The translations under genes were made by a program, and so were the position numbers. From the NCBI RefSeq assembly GCF_030247195.1, contig NC_080671.1, positions 202,968,897-203,032,896 of the forward strand: a stretch of DNA of 64,000 nt, written 5' to 3'. This document shows positions 1 to 43,426 of the stretch, one piece after another (position 1 is the stretch's first letter; every line of letters begins with the position of its first letter). The DNA is from Topomyia yanbarensis. Its lineage: Eukaryota; Arthropoda; Insecta; Diptera; Culicidae. Below the pieces are notes generated by a model. It saw only the letters and a program-made list of their open reading frames with translations, made no database searches and was not told where the DNA came from.

Positions 1-262
1 TTACCACCCACCGCTCGCGTATGGCAGATGCAGTTATTCAAACAGGGTTGCTATGATTAATAATAAAATCCACTTGTTTTGAAGTCATGCTGGTTCTTAA
101 GTTAATAATTTTTCTCAGCAAATTTTCACAAACTTACAATGTTCCACGATTGTGTTCAGCAGGAGAATACCTTTAGAAATATATAGTGTTCTCATGAATT
201 GATTGATGAGGTGATTTTTTAAGAATTTATTTTTAATTTTAACTGTTTTTCCATACTAATTT
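1..262. other. AT-rich noncoding DNA
   Basis: No open frame with a recognisable protein and no clear repeat structure was seen. Confidence 0.5.
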
Positions 263-570
263 GGGACGATCCATAAATGACGTAGCATCTTTTGAGTGAT
301 TTTTAACACCCCCCTCCCCCATCGTAGCATTTCGTCACAAACCTCTAAATACCCGCCCCCTGGTAATTACGTAGCTTGACGGTAATTCTCCCCCCCCCCC
401 CTTGTCCCCATAAAATTTTAAAAAAAAATTAAAAAACGGTGTTAGTTATTCCCCTTTAAAAAAGCTACGTAGCATGACATAACCCCTTACCCCCTGTCGT
501 CACACATCATCACAAAATGCAAAACTCCCCCCTTCCCCATATAATGCTACGTCATTTATGGATGATCCCT
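263..570. mobile_element. MITE with CATAAATGACGTAGCAT inverted termini
   Basis: The left end (263-288) and the reverse complement of the right end (544-570) share GATCCATAAATGACGTAGCAT-type termini with one or two differences. The interior has C-rich runs and no coding capacity. A related diverged copy begins at 45861. No target duplication could be fixed. Confidence 0.65.
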
Positions 571-1513
571 TTCCATATAAACTTTGAAATTTTTGGAGGG
601 TCTGTAGACACAACCAATCGGTACCAAAATTTGCACAATTACTAGGGGCCATAAAAGGAATCAGTAGAGCCTGGTGAAGCTATAAGTGAAAAGTTGAACC
701 AGTCTAGTATACATGTTCACCATATAGTTCGCCCCACATATGAAAAAAATACTGCCCTTTGAGGTATAAAATATTTCGAACCTCTTGGTTTCGAATCAAG
801 TATATGAAATAATGGCAATATCAATCTGACTAGAAAAGTTGTGATAAGGTCTTAAAAAAATATGAAGATAAAGCTTGCTCGCGACAAAATTTGGAATCTA
901 AAACACATGGACCTCTTGAAAATATTTATTTATTTATTTCGGAGCAGGGAAAAGTCTGCTGGAGCTGAATTTTGTTTTGACTCTCTCTCCAGCAAAAATC
1001 TTCTCATCTTTTATATCAACAGATAACAGACATCCAAATGATACATTTATAGCCGTAAGCACAAAGCCGTACTAACTGTTTTTAAACCGGACTAACTTTT
1101 AAACCGGCCTAAAATATTTGGTAAGCTTTAATCAAACGATGCTGTCATTTATATGGCTGCGTTCTGATCTGCGTTACACGTCAATGTTAAAAAACAACAA
1201 ATTCAAGTTAAAGAAAATGAGTAAATTCATTCCGATATTTTCTTGCAGTAAAATAACTTTTCTTCGTCAAATATCTCGTTCCATAGGGTTTGAGAACAAT
1301 TTTGTCAACTTGTTGCCGATATGTTTCTGAACATAGAACTTTAACGTGTTGGATAGTTGAAAGTTGGCCGATGATGTACAGTACTTTGTAGTGACATAAT
1401 ATGCACAAAAGAAAATAAATTGATATACATATGCATGTTTTTATTCAGTTTGAATAGGCGCTCGTCGCGTTAGAGGTGGCTGAACCATCGGTTGTAATTG
1501 GTGCCATGATAGT
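571..1513. other. Noncoding stretch, partly repetitive
   Basis: No credible gene. The segment around 1137-1200 (GCTGCGTTCTGATC...) recurs in diverged form around 4145-4210, so it belongs to a dispersed repeat. Confidence 0.45.
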
Positions 1514-1757
1514 TATTTCTCGCCAAAAATATGATTACTGGTTAAAACCCAACTGTCAAAATTCTTTTTGAAAGGAAATTTCGGACAAACCGTCGCTGGA
1601 TAAACACAGTTCATAGCAGTTAATGGAAGAGAACATTTTTCTCTTTTGTTTACTGCCAACATCTGTGATTGCCGAGTAACGGTCTGTCCGGAATTTCCTT
1701 TCAAAGAGAATTTTGACAGTTGGCTTTAAAGCAGGAATTATATGTTTGTCGAGATTT
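1514..1757. mobile_element. Foldback MITE, copy 1
   Basis: The two halves are near-complementary. CCAACTGTCAAAATTCT followed by TTTGAAAGGAAATT occurs at about 1548-1580 and, inverted, at about 1690-1725. The outer ends pair as TTTCTCGNCAAA and TTTGTCGAGA. It is closely related to the element at 4808-5055. Confidence 0.7.
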
Positions 1758-3273
1758 CAAACTTTGATTAAAAAATTGGTTAAAATATTTCAATTTGAAT
1801 TTAAAATGAACTGTGAGTGTCATTCTAATTGAACATGATACCTATCGACGTGGGGGAGAACATTTATTTTCGTTTCAAGTGAATTTTCACAAGTTTGAAA
1901 TAAAGATCAATTATCAATGAAGGCCTGCGAATTAAAATTATACACGTTTTTCAGCGAGGTTTAAATAAAAAGTAAACAAAGATCAAACAAAAAATTAAAC
2001 TTTGACAGAATGATCATTTATATTCACGAGCGTTATATTTATTTTTTTGGCAGATAGAATATAGATATATTTCTATAATGCATCAATGCTAATTGGAACG
2101 ATTTTATTTGCTAACAAAATTTCTATGATTTTATGAATAAAATAATAAGTACATTAAAACATAAATGAGAGTTTAAAACATCCTAGCAATATATTTTTAC
2201 CAACACCCTGTAACTATTTGTGCCGTTTATACGCAATTTTGCTTCAAACTAACTTATGTTCATTACAACAACTGACAGAATCTTATACCTGTTTAATTAT
2301 TTCTATAGAGTTAATTAATATTTTAATATGACGTATTCCATATTTATGTCGTATTCTTTTCTGATTCGCGGTTCAAGCAATGTTTTGGAATAATGTACCG
2401 GTTGTTCAGAACTATTGATGCATATGCCAAAAATCGAAATAAATATATTGATCACCGTTGTGTTCACAATAAATCTCAAAATATTTTGTGTTCAGATGAT
2501 TTATGTGATTTTATTCTTATTGGAACATTGCACATATTTAAAATCAATTATTTACTCTTAGCTTAGAGTATTTGTGGAGCTAATTTCTAAGCTGTTAACA
2601 TTCTGATTCAATTTGCTAACCACGAGTGTAGGAAAATTCATAAAATATTGCATTTTACGATCTATATCCAATTGTCATTTGTTTGGATCCATCCCCTAAA
2701 ACAATAATTTTCTTCCGTTATTTACTTTTTTGATGTGTGATACAATAGATATATGGGCAACAATTCGTGAAAATATGTTATCGATTTATATTAACGAATT
2801 AAATGATCCCGCTTATTCTCTTAGCGATAAGCAAAAAGAAAAGAATCAAAACAATTCCTATTGTAGTTCTGCTTCTAATTCACAAAAAAACAACTGAATT
2901 GATCTCAGTTTATCCAAACGTGCTCTACTGTAACCCTTTGATGTGCAATTGGAATCAAGCGTGTAGAGGGAAGGAAAGAACGAGGAAATAAAAAAATGCG
3001 GGTAGATAAACACGGTAAAAAACTTTACCCATTTTAAGTATTCAAATTGCCCATTTTCGGAAGTTATTCGAGCTGTCAAAAAATGGGTATTTTTTTGCTT
3101 CTAACAATGGGTGCTTTTTATTCATTTCACAACTACTCGATGAGATAATATCAATGGATATACTGATCTTAATAATGAGTGAAAAGTCATTAAAAATTTT
3201 TTAAGCGAGTTTACCTGCAAACTAAGGTTCGTAGCGGAACCTGCAAATTACCGGCCTGCATCTGAGTAACATG
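1758..3273. other. AT-rich noncoding DNA
   Basis: Nothing recognisable apart from low-complexity A/T. Short open frames here have no family resemblance and show no sign of selection. Confidence 0.45.
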
Positions 3274-3528
3274 CACACAGAAAAAAAATATTGGTAAAAG
3301 TAAGAGTGTTCCGCTCTTAGCAAAAAACAACCAACACCAACTATTAGGTTGAAAGTAAAACTTTTAAATTAATCAAGAATAATAATCAAAGTAAAAGTTT
3401 TCCTTTTAAGCAAATGAAGAATAGTACTCAAAACAAAAGTTTTATTTTTAAACAAAGAGTATGCGTTGGTTGTTTTTTGCTAAGAGTGAAAAACTCTTAT
3501 TCTTACCAACATTTTTTTTCTGTGTGTG
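3274..3528. mobile_element. MITE with CACACAGAAAAAAAA termini
   Basis: The left end CACACAGAAAAAAAATATTGG and the inverted right end CACACAGAAAAAAAATGTTGG match over about 35 bases with few differences. An inner pair, GCAAAAAACAACCAAC and GTTGGTTGTTTTTTGC, extends the stem. No coding capacity. Confidence 0.7.
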
Positions 3529-4807
3529 GCGGAAACGGAACATTTCGGCAATGCTCGTAAAAACGGTTGTTTAAACTACTGAGGATGTTGCAAATATGCG
3601 CAAGTTTGGCATTTTTAGAGCAGCCAAAAGATCCAGCCACCAAAAATATATCCAGTTGGCAGTTTTATTTTGTTAAGTAGTTAGGGAGACAATAATGTGA
3701 AATGAATGTTATTTTATGTTTTTTTAATTCAGAAATAATTCTATTGACAGTATTTTTCATTCTGGCGCGATTTTCGTGAATGGATATTTTTCACGCGTTT
3801 TGTTGTAACAGTTCTGCGAAAAATAAAGGGTAAAGCATACCCAGGTTGACGTACGAGAGCTGTATTCATTTATGGATACGAACTCTTTACCCACTTAATG
3901 GGTTATTCCACTTTTATTGAAAATGCGTAGTTTTCGACGCATTAATTGGTATTTTATTTTATTAGTGTAGTTCGACAGTGCTTGTCTTTCCTACCTGCTA
4001 AACTGGATTATTTATTTCCATCTTTATTGCGAGCCAAGGGAGCCATATTTATCCAGAAGAAAACCGAAGAGAGGATTGAAAATAACGAAATGTGTGCAGG
4101 AGAAGAATGACAAATTTTTGCATATTTTGTCTTCTTCCGGTAACATGATGCTGCCATTTGCATTGCTGCGTTCTGATCAGCAATACACGGCTATGTTAAA
4201 AAAACTGTACAATAAAGTTAATTTAAAATTCACTGTTAATGCTATTTAATAGTCTGATTATTTCGAGAATTTTTTTATTGCTCAATAAAATGGTGAATCG
4301 ACATCTTGTTGAATGGGATTTATAACATAAGTATTGTATCAAATAAAATATTTTTTTCGAGCAATTTCATCACAAGATGGCAGCTCTGCAGCATTTTCAC
4401 CTCATGAGCATTTTTTGGAAGGGGTCCATGGTCGGAAATCTATCTCCCGTTATTTTTTACCTAGCGCCAAAAACTAAAGTTTTTCTGATTCCTTATGTCA
4501 ATAGCGATGTACGTAGGATTTTTTTTCGATATTTTGATTTTAAGCGAAATGGCCCAGTTTTGAGTGATAAAACGTAGAAAATGTCATAAAAATCTACACA
4601 AAATCGTTAATCAATAAAAAAGTACGCAATAAAAAATTTAATCCTGCGTACGTGACTGGAGAAATCAATTTTGAATATACTGTGAAAATTTCAAAGCGAC
4701 CAAAAATCATTTGTTCGGGTTACATTTCCGGCCAGTGGTTTCGAGAAAAACGCGGGTAAAGTTTGCAGTACACATGGGTTATACATAAGAAGCGTTGCGG
4801 CAAATTT
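3529..4807. other. Noncoding DNA
   Basis: No supported gene. It contains ACCCA/TGGGT-rich short palindromes around 3820-3920 and a repeat fragment at 4145-4210 shared with 1137-1200. Confidence 0.4.
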
Positions 4808-5055
4808 GAAAATTTCTCGACAAACGTATGATTACGTCGTAAAAGCCAACTGTCAAAATTCTTTTTGAAAGGAAATTCCGGACAAACCGTTACTGGCTGA
4901 ATACAGTTCACATCAGTTAATGAAAGAGAAAACTTTTCTCTTACGTTTACTACCAACGTTTGTGCTTGGTGAGTAACGGTTTGTCCAGAATTTCCTCTCA
5001 AAGTGAATTTTGACAGTTGGCTTATACGCCGTAATCATATGTTTGTCGAGATTTG
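4808..5055. mobile_element. Foldback MITE, copy 2
   Basis: A long inverted repeat: TTTCTCGACAAACGTATGAT at the left and its near-complement at 5025-5052. Inner arms contain AAGCCAACTGTCAAAATTCT. It is the better-preserved relative of 1514-1757 and has no ORF of its own. Confidence 0.75.
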
Positions 5056-7323
5056 TATATTTTTGAATTGTTTTCGTTCTCCATGTTTTGGGATATCATA
5101 TTTTACATCCTAAAGCACATTTTAGACTAATAAATAAAAAATCGATTGTTTTAAAATTTTACAGTGGAGTAACCGCTTAAACCATTTATTATTTAAGATC
5201 CATAATTGACTAAAACGTTATTTTGCTAATAATGGTGCATACTATCGAGAACGTTATAGAGTTGTAATGTTAGGCGCTAGCCACTCCAAGGGCTTGAAGA
5301 GCTTCTCTAACATTACACTTAGTAGTCAGTTCAGCCAAATCTGACTGTTCCAAATTAAATCAAATGCTTATAGAAAAAGAGTAGAAGCTTACATCTTTTG
5401 AAAAGTTTGTATCAGTTGCTGTTCTGCAACACATGAAAAATGCCAGAAAAATTATTTATTTGCTTCAGATAATTATGTCGTCCATGGAATGGAAATCTGA
5501 AATTTTAGCCTGGTGGGGCTTATTATACCATCCTACCCAACTAGTCTACTAACCATGCATATAGCATTTGGCAGACCTACTTTGCTGAAAATGAAGTAAT
5601 TCAAATTATCAGCACGACTACCCAATCAAGCCTGAAATACCAAAAGTCCAGTAATTTCAATTAATAAAAATTATAATTAGTTATTTTCTATAGTCTGCCA
5701 TCTGTCTGATAATGAATTGACAATTATAAATTTACAAATTGAACCTGATACTGGATGCAGACAAAATTTCTTGGACCAATCGTTCTGAATTTTGCACAGT
5801 TCTTCTTCTTCTTCACATCATTGCCCAGGCAACTACAAGAGCTTTTTGCAAACTGCTAAATATTATTACTTTACAATAACATGTTAATCGTTGTTTTAGC
5901 AATAATCGGACTTTGGTTTCAAAGTACTACGAAAAAATCGAAAATCGACCAAAAAATAAAAGCTCCCTTGACTACTTGTGAAATGCTGTGAAAAACAACT
6001 GTGCAAATGTCTCAACGTTTGGTCCAGTAGATTTTGAGTTATGGTGTACAGTTTTCGATGTGGCGTCAGACTGAAAAGACAATCTTTGCATCGAAAAAAA
6101 TTAAAGTATCCAATTTTTTGCCGATTATACCTTACACAAACCCCCTTTAGTTCCGACACGATTTAAGCGATTTTTCCGTATTCAACTTTTGCGTAATTTT
6201 GCCAAGTCATCTGTCTAGTCTCAGCTTTCACAGCTCTTTCATACCCTGAGCATATCTGTTCTATCATAAAGAATTAAACGAAAATTTGTACTACAGCGGA
6301 AATGCAAATCGTTCAAGATATGCTAGAAAATTATAAATTACGAAACAACACAAATAAGCTCCGATAACATTTAAATAACGATCAAAATGATAATATTTGT
6401 AACAGTTTGTTTGCCGTCATATTTAAAAGTGTTACTTAGGCTATATAGCATGGCTTCATTTACAGTTTTTTATTCAATCTTAGTTTTGAACTCTTTCGAA
6501 AGCAGTAAAAATTTAAATAAACTTCCACTTGCTTATGGTGTTCTTTGAGAGAAGATAAACCTAAAAAAGGGAACAAATTGTGATTATATATTCTTTTCCT
6601 CGTGTTAAAATAACTAAAAAATGTGAGCAAATTAAACTTCACTCATTTTGATAGCCATAGGTAAACTAACGAACGAAAACAATTTTCATCTCTGAATCCA
6701 ATTATAAAATTTCGTTCGACAGTTTTTTTCAATATGATTCGACTTCTGCTAACCTACAATATAATGTGGCATTTTGAAATGAGCGTGTAGCACCTTCTAG
6801 ATATAGGACGATAAAGAATATTTAAAAAAATGCATTTAAAATTCGATTACACCTGTTTTTCGTACGGGATAAAACTTGCTTACTTGCACTCATATGATTT
6901 TTGTGCAACATGGGCCATAATATTGCACATAAAGTTCGAAAGGTTGATTCAAATTATTGAGATGTATGCAAGAGGAACATGGCGGCCTTTTACACTGTTT
7001 TCATTTGGCTTCAGGATGCAGCCATTTCTGTAATGACAGGTACTAACGTCTTAGGCCGGACTAAACTCGGGCCTAAAATCAAAGATAGTACCGTGTGGCG
7101 GTACCAACTAGATTCAAGCTTACCGCTATCAATGTATGAATGTCGATTAGCATGTACCGTGCTTCATAAGATAGCACATGTAGTCTAGCCCAACCTAGTT
7201 TACGAAGTGCAAACAACAGAAACTGCTTTTGTACTGATTCAATCCGGTTTGCATGCGTTGCTGAAAATGGCGACCAAATTATACCTACTACAATATTCTA
7301 GTGTTGAACGAACAGCGGCCACA
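5056..7323. other. Noncoding DNA
   Basis: No gene recognised. Open frames of 60-87 codons on both strands have no family features. The only notable local signal is mixed low-complexity A/T. Confidence 0.4.
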
Positions 7324-7647
7324 TAGGGTGATGAGCCTATTATCGCTATGTTTCTATTATGACGCTACCCATTTGAAGCCGTTGGTTAGAGCAGTGTCTG
7401 CCATCTTTGTTTAACGCATTGAGTCAAATGGTAGCGCAACAATAGGGGCACTCCATTCGTGTTTTCGTTGCGCTCAAACACAAGAATTTCACTGTTTTCA
7501 GTGCATGTATGTTATTATCTTGGTACTTAACAACGAAGCAAGGCTGTTGATGCCAGTTTTTACGCTTTCCATTGTTTGTAGGCCGAGTACTTAATGATTC
7601 AGTGAGGCGCCCTCCTTAGTATGATGAAAATAGGCACTTCACCCTAT
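7324..7647 (+). mobile_element. AGGGT-ended MITE family, copy 1
   Basis: Starts TAGGGTGATGAG and ends CTTCACCCTATA, which are complementary termini. The interior (GCCGTTGGTTAGAGCAG, GTCTGCCATCTTTG, GTTTTCGTTGCGCTCAAACA) recurs in the same orientation at 26100-26405 and 31135-31457. No coding capacity. Confidence 0.8.
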
Positions 7648-7803
7648 AATGTTTTGCCTTTCTCATATAAAGAAAGGCTATGCAATCACTTTAAAAATCG
7701 ACTTTTTATTCAATGCCCGGAGGGCCGAGTGCCATATACCATTCGATTCAGTTCGTCGATATCGGAAAATATCTGTTTGTGTACGTATGTATGTATATGA
7801 AGG

Positions 7804-8198
7804 GGTCAGTGCAAGAACGGCCCAAATCAAAAAATATCAAAAGTAGGTTAATCACAAATTATTGTATGTGATCGTGTAATGAATGCTATAATTTGAAGGT
7901 ATTGATTTGAATACAAATATTGTTTAGCATTCGAAAAAACCTTCGAAAATTCAAAAGGAAGAGCGACCAAAGTATAATTGGGTCGTTTTTCCTTTTGTTC
8001 CTCGCAATCTTACATACGGTAATAAAAGTATTTTTTACGATTTTTATACAGGAATGTACATTTTTATTACATAACGGTTTTTACACATAGAATACTTAAA
8101 AAGCCGCAAATAAAACGTAAACACAAATTTTGTTATTTTCATTTTCCATTACATCTCAGAACAAGTTTTTTGCGGTTGGGCCGTTCTTGCACTGAACC
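7804..8198. mobile_element. Nested 395-bp MITE
   Basis: The termini GGTCAGTGCAAGAACGGCCC and, inverted, GGTTCAGTGCAAGAACGGCC match over about 21 bases. It is nested in the element at 7652-9292 and has no coding capacity. Confidence 0.75.
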
Positions 8199-8202
8199 TT
8201 TC

Positions 8203-8226
8203 AATGTGTGTATGTGTGTGTGTGTC
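8203..8226. repeat. TG microsatellite
   Basis: A short run of TGTGTG with single interruptions. Confidence 0.8.
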
Positions 8227-9292
8227 ATTTAAACTCACAATTTTCTTAGAGATGGCTAAACCGATTAACACATTACAGACGTTTTCAAATGAAAGGTATA
8301 ACGCTCCCATAAGCTGCGGGTTGAATAATGTGATCACACAGCAAATTTCCATATAAACCGGTACTACCATGATGCCCAAATACATATTAAAATGGGCTCA
8401 ACAATGCTTGAATTTGCGGGTCTAGATCACTAATGATTAATCAAAGTAGGTTTGTCCACATTGACTGGCTATGACGGTTCATGATGCCCCGGGGAACTTG
8501 CCACATTCCTAAGCTAATAACAGAACTATTCCCCAGCGAATTTTTGACTGATTTTTAAAAACTTGTTTTTAAATGAAAGATACAGTAATATCATTGACTG
8601 CTATTCAATTTTATTCGGTTCTGACTTCTGGTTCCGGAATTACAAGTTGGTCATATAAACCGTTAGAATCGTAATACCTCAGAGGCTAAAAACTATTGAA
8701 ATTGTCACCAAATTACTTCGATTCGTGGGTCTAGATCACGGATTGCCAATCGAACATTCTTTGAATACATTGTCCACTGGCGACAATTCCGGAAGTCTCG
8801 GATTCCAGGCATATTCCACAATCAAAGTCACATCGGTTCTTTGGTGATCACTGAACCGATTTTCTCAAACCAAATCTCAAATGGAAGGCAAAATATGCAT
8901 TTGAGCATTGCATCGACCCCCAACCCCTTCCCCTTTACCCTTACACCTCCCCCTTGTAACAACCTCCCACCTGCATTTCCTTCATCTACCCCACATACTG
9001 AAATAAGATGAAAGATTTCTGACGCATCCTCCATTCTCACTCTGCTAAAGCAACCCCCACCTGTCTTGCCTTCCAGACCCATTCCTCCAACATTTCAAAA
9101 TATGATCACATGAAGATAACATTGAACTCACGCTAATTAAACTTAGTTAATATTATACTTTTTTGTTTAAAGTGAGTCAGCGTTGACTTTCGTGGTAGTC
9201 GTGGGATACGTGCTAAGTAATAGACATTTCCACAATTATATTGAACATAACCAGCTAATGAATCATAGTTTGGATAAATGAGAAAGGCAAAA

Positions 9293-9855
9293 TCTCACCA
9301 CTAAGTAGAATAAAACAGAGTTTTATTGTATAGGGATCGTGGAAATTATGGCTGAACCGTTTGATAAAACCTAGTGTGCTATCTGCTTTGTTAATAATTG
9401 TGTTATAATGATCTATGAATGTTATTTTGGATTCTATAATTTCTCCTAGATTCTATCACACTTTTCTATTTGTTGATTTCCCAATAAGACTCTCATGTTC
9501 TGTATATTATTCTTTCTATTCAATGTTATGGAATTACATTTTTTTACACACAGTTTCAGAAGGCTTTTATTGCACCATGTATAAAATATATTTACTTCAT
9601 TTTGAAATGTTTCAAAGCCTTTGCCATTTCTTATTTCTAATAGCGAAATATAGTGCATTAAATCTGTATAGTTTTTGTCTGAAACTAACAGTCCTGATTG
9701 CGATTTCGAAATTTGGTTCTAATCGATCTCGTGCATTACACCGGACTTATTGTATGCGTGAGATCGATGTTTGTTGTATGTGAGTTAAATAGACGTTTCG
9801 TTTGGATACTTTTATAACAATATACACGCGAACGGAGGTCTTAGTGGAATGTACG
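9293..9855. other. AT-rich noncoding DNA
   Basis: It has an open frame of 122 codons on the plus strand (9415-9783), but it is Phe/Tyr/Leu-rich as expected from AT-rich DNA, with no recognisable family. Confidence 0.4.
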
Positions 9856-9940
9856 TAATGTTTCAAAGATTTTCTTCCATTTAATTCCACTATGATTGAA
9901 ACATAGTGGAATTAAATGGAAGAAAATCTTTGAAACATTA
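9856..9940. repeat. Perfect 39-bp inverted repeat (hairpin)
   Basis: 9856-9894 is the exact reverse complement of 9902-9940, with a 7-base loop (ATTGAAA). There are no mismatches over 39 pairs. It is either a very recent foldback or a processed-RNA hairpin. Confidence 0.92.
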
Positions 9941-10482
9941 CTTTTATAAGAATAAGCCGTAAAACTGATTGGGCCGATCAGTTTCCGTTTGAGCAGTTGG
10001 TAGCACAATTTCAGATAGCCGCAAAGAATAAATTGTGATATAACTTCGTTGTCTCGAAATATTAGAGAAAACTGATAAATTCATTCAGATTGGCTACGTT
10101 TACCTTTTCATGCATATGCATGATATTGAAAATTAACTAGGAGCAACACTAACACTGCGTGAGAAGCACTTATTTCAATTTAAACTAATTATTCATGGTT
10201 TTGGATTTAAATCAGCTTAAGGATAATAGTTTTGGTAGAATATGTGCTCTAAGAAAAAGATGGACATTAAAGGGTTAAATCTTGCACTTACCTAAAAACT
10301 ATATTACCGAGCTAAAAGAGTATCCGACCAAATATCGAACGAAGAAAGTTATTCAATCCATGTTAGTTTTCCTTTAAAAATTAGAATGATGGAAGTTTAT
10401 CTTCTGTTTTCCTCATTACAATATTCATATCTCTTCAAACTGTTTCACTATATAAATGTATTTCTTATATCAACTCTTTCAG
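9941..10482. other. Intron sequence upstream of the ZSWIM exon
   Basis: No repeat or gene recognised. It ends in a pyrimidine tract and the AG acceptor at 10481-10482. Confidence 0.5.
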
Positions 10483-41323
<30,841 letters not shown>

Positions 41324-42900
41324 TGAAACTGATACTATACTGTAGTACTTCAACTAAAAGACGGTATATCAGAATAATAAGACACTTTATTTAGCGACAG
41401 TCTATAGGTAGAATAACAAATTACATAACAACTTAGTCCGCTGATTATTTTGAAGTCTTCACTTAGGTTTTTTAATCGGGATTGTTGTTTTTGTTTATCA
41501 TACAATATCAAGCAGTATTATTCATATTGAACAGGCTCTTCCATTTTGGTTTATAGATGCGTTTTTGTTGTGGTTATTTGTTGTAGCTCGTACAACTTTT
41601 GCAATGATCATTTTAATTTGACTGGACAATTTGTTATAATTTTTATTTAGATTTATTACTATTTGCATAGCCAATGATGTATGCAGAAGATGTTAATGTA
41701 TTGAATTGCTTTTAAAAAGGAAAAGTTGAAATTTTGTTTCGGAATGATTTAAAATATTATTCGTTGGCAAATAAACACTAAAAAATAATGTATAGCAGAG
41801 ACAAATAAGCTAAACCTAAGACTTCCATTTTATAATTCAGTTAATGAAAATACATTTACACTTATCTGTGTATGAATTTAATGGAAATCAGTTACGTGAA
41901 CGGAGCATAATAACAAGCCCGCTTTTTTAGATATACACGATATAACAGCTGAAATATATGCAACTCTGTCCTACCCACGCATTGTACAAATAATACTTAA
42001 GATAAATTGGCTGCTAATGCTCGTACATATATAACATAAGTAGAACTGATAAAATAACTTAGTAGATAGACTGCATAGATCACTTTGTTTATAAAGAAAA
42101 GAATCACCAAATGGACTATTTTGGTTATTTGCTAACAGCGTTAGCTGCATTTGTAGCAGAGCCAATATTTCTGGGATGCGACTCTTAAAGTTTTCAATGA
42201 ACTTTGTGCCACCATATCTGTGCCGAACGATTGACTTAGATTTCAGTTTGTATGAAAAAAAGTAATCTTTAGTATAATTTAACCAATTTAGTTAAAATAC
42301 CTCAACTATTTAAATTGACTAATAGATAAATTTACAAGATTAGCTTTTAGTTTACCCTGTGTAGACCTATGACGAATCAGCATTCTAAAAAAATGATCAG
42401 TTATTGACGAAAGGAACAACCAATGCATTGACACTATATACTAACACGACTATCTGCATTCAAAATGGCTGCGTGTTGCGTTGACGATGTAGCGGAACTT
42501 TGATCGAAATATTACCTTACACTAAAACAACGCTCTCAGTATATCGCATCATAAACCAACATTGTAATGAAATATTTACTGCCAAAACAAACTAATCAAA
42601 GAAAACCGTCAACGAGTATGTTTAAGGGATGAGAAATTGAGCTGCATTGCGAAAATTGAACTAAATATAAACGAAAATTAGTTCTGCAAATTCAATTGTG
42701 CCCGCTTATTTCTTACCCTGTATAAAAACTACATATTTTCCGTTTTCATAAACAAAGAAATAAGACCCATGTTTAAAAAGCATTTTTAAACACTATATAG
42801 TGTCGTTCAACTATTCATAAACATCTTTATTATTTATAAAATAAAGCTATCAATCCAAATTTTGGTTCAAATAAAGTCTAGAAATAAAGAAACATAGAGT
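41324..42900 (+). terminator. ZSWIM 3' UTR and candidate poly(A) signals
   Basis: AT-rich sequence without coding potential follows the stop codon. AATAAA occurs at 41770-41775, and three copies cluster at 42840-42845, 42870-42875 and 42883-42888. The cluster suggests the transcript end is near 42.9 kb, with a shorter form near 41.8 kb. The exact cleavage site cannot be read from sequence alone. Confidence 0.5.
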
Positions 42901-43172
42901 TCATGGCATTTTAAATGATTTCAGTACTATATCGATAATAATGCAACTTGTTACGCCTCTTATGTTTCGATGTAAGTTTATCTCAGGTATTGTAAAGTTT
43001 AATTAACAACAAATAAAATGTCAATGAGGAAATTTACATAATAATACAAGATTAACTAACTATCAATAAAATAACAAAATAAACTATTTCAATGATTCAA
43101 CATACTAAGTATTTTCTATTTTGTTTAATATAATATCACTTTCCTAAAGGCTGCTGGTACACCTAGGGTTAC

Positions 43173-43312
43173 CGATTCTATCATATTTTTCCGAATGACA
43201 TTCGCCTGAAAGCAAATTTACCCGAATGTCCCAAACCCGAATTCCACGTACACCCGAAAGGCATTCGCCCGAATGTCACATAAGCCCGAATTCTATATAC
43301 CCTAAAAACATC
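43173..43312. repeat. Degenerate CCCGAATGTC/CCCGAATTC array
   Basis: Repeated CCGAATGACATTCG, ACCCGAATGTC, ACCCGAATTCC, GCATTCGCCCGAATGTC and GCCCGAATTC motifs at irregular spacing. Comparable in style to, but different in sequence from, the terminal arrays of the Foldback-like element 115 bases away. Confidence 0.6.
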
Positions 43313-43426
43313 GAAATGTAAATTGAAAAGAATGAATTTATTAAGCCGAAATAAAATTTTAATTACATTTAATACTAAGAAAAAAAAAAATAACACTAAA
43401 GTTATACCATTCAAATAGTTAATACA

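Larger units (their letters stand above)
7652..9292. mobile_element. 1.6-kb element with TTTTGCCTTTCTCAT termini
   Basis: The 15-bp TTTTGCCTTTCTCAT at 7652-7666 is exactly complementary to ATGAGAAAGGCAAAA at 9278-9292. No transposase or reverse transcriptase was seen. Its 3' part is shared with 14680-14860, so it is a dispersed noncoding family. It resembles an abundant culicine repeat, which is recognition by eye only. A second MITE (7804-8198) sits inside it. Confidence 0.7.

Noticed and set aside
9415..9783. 122-codon plus-strand gene
   Set aside because: Its composition is that of translated AT-rich DNA, there is no family resemblance, and an overlapping frame exists on the other strand.
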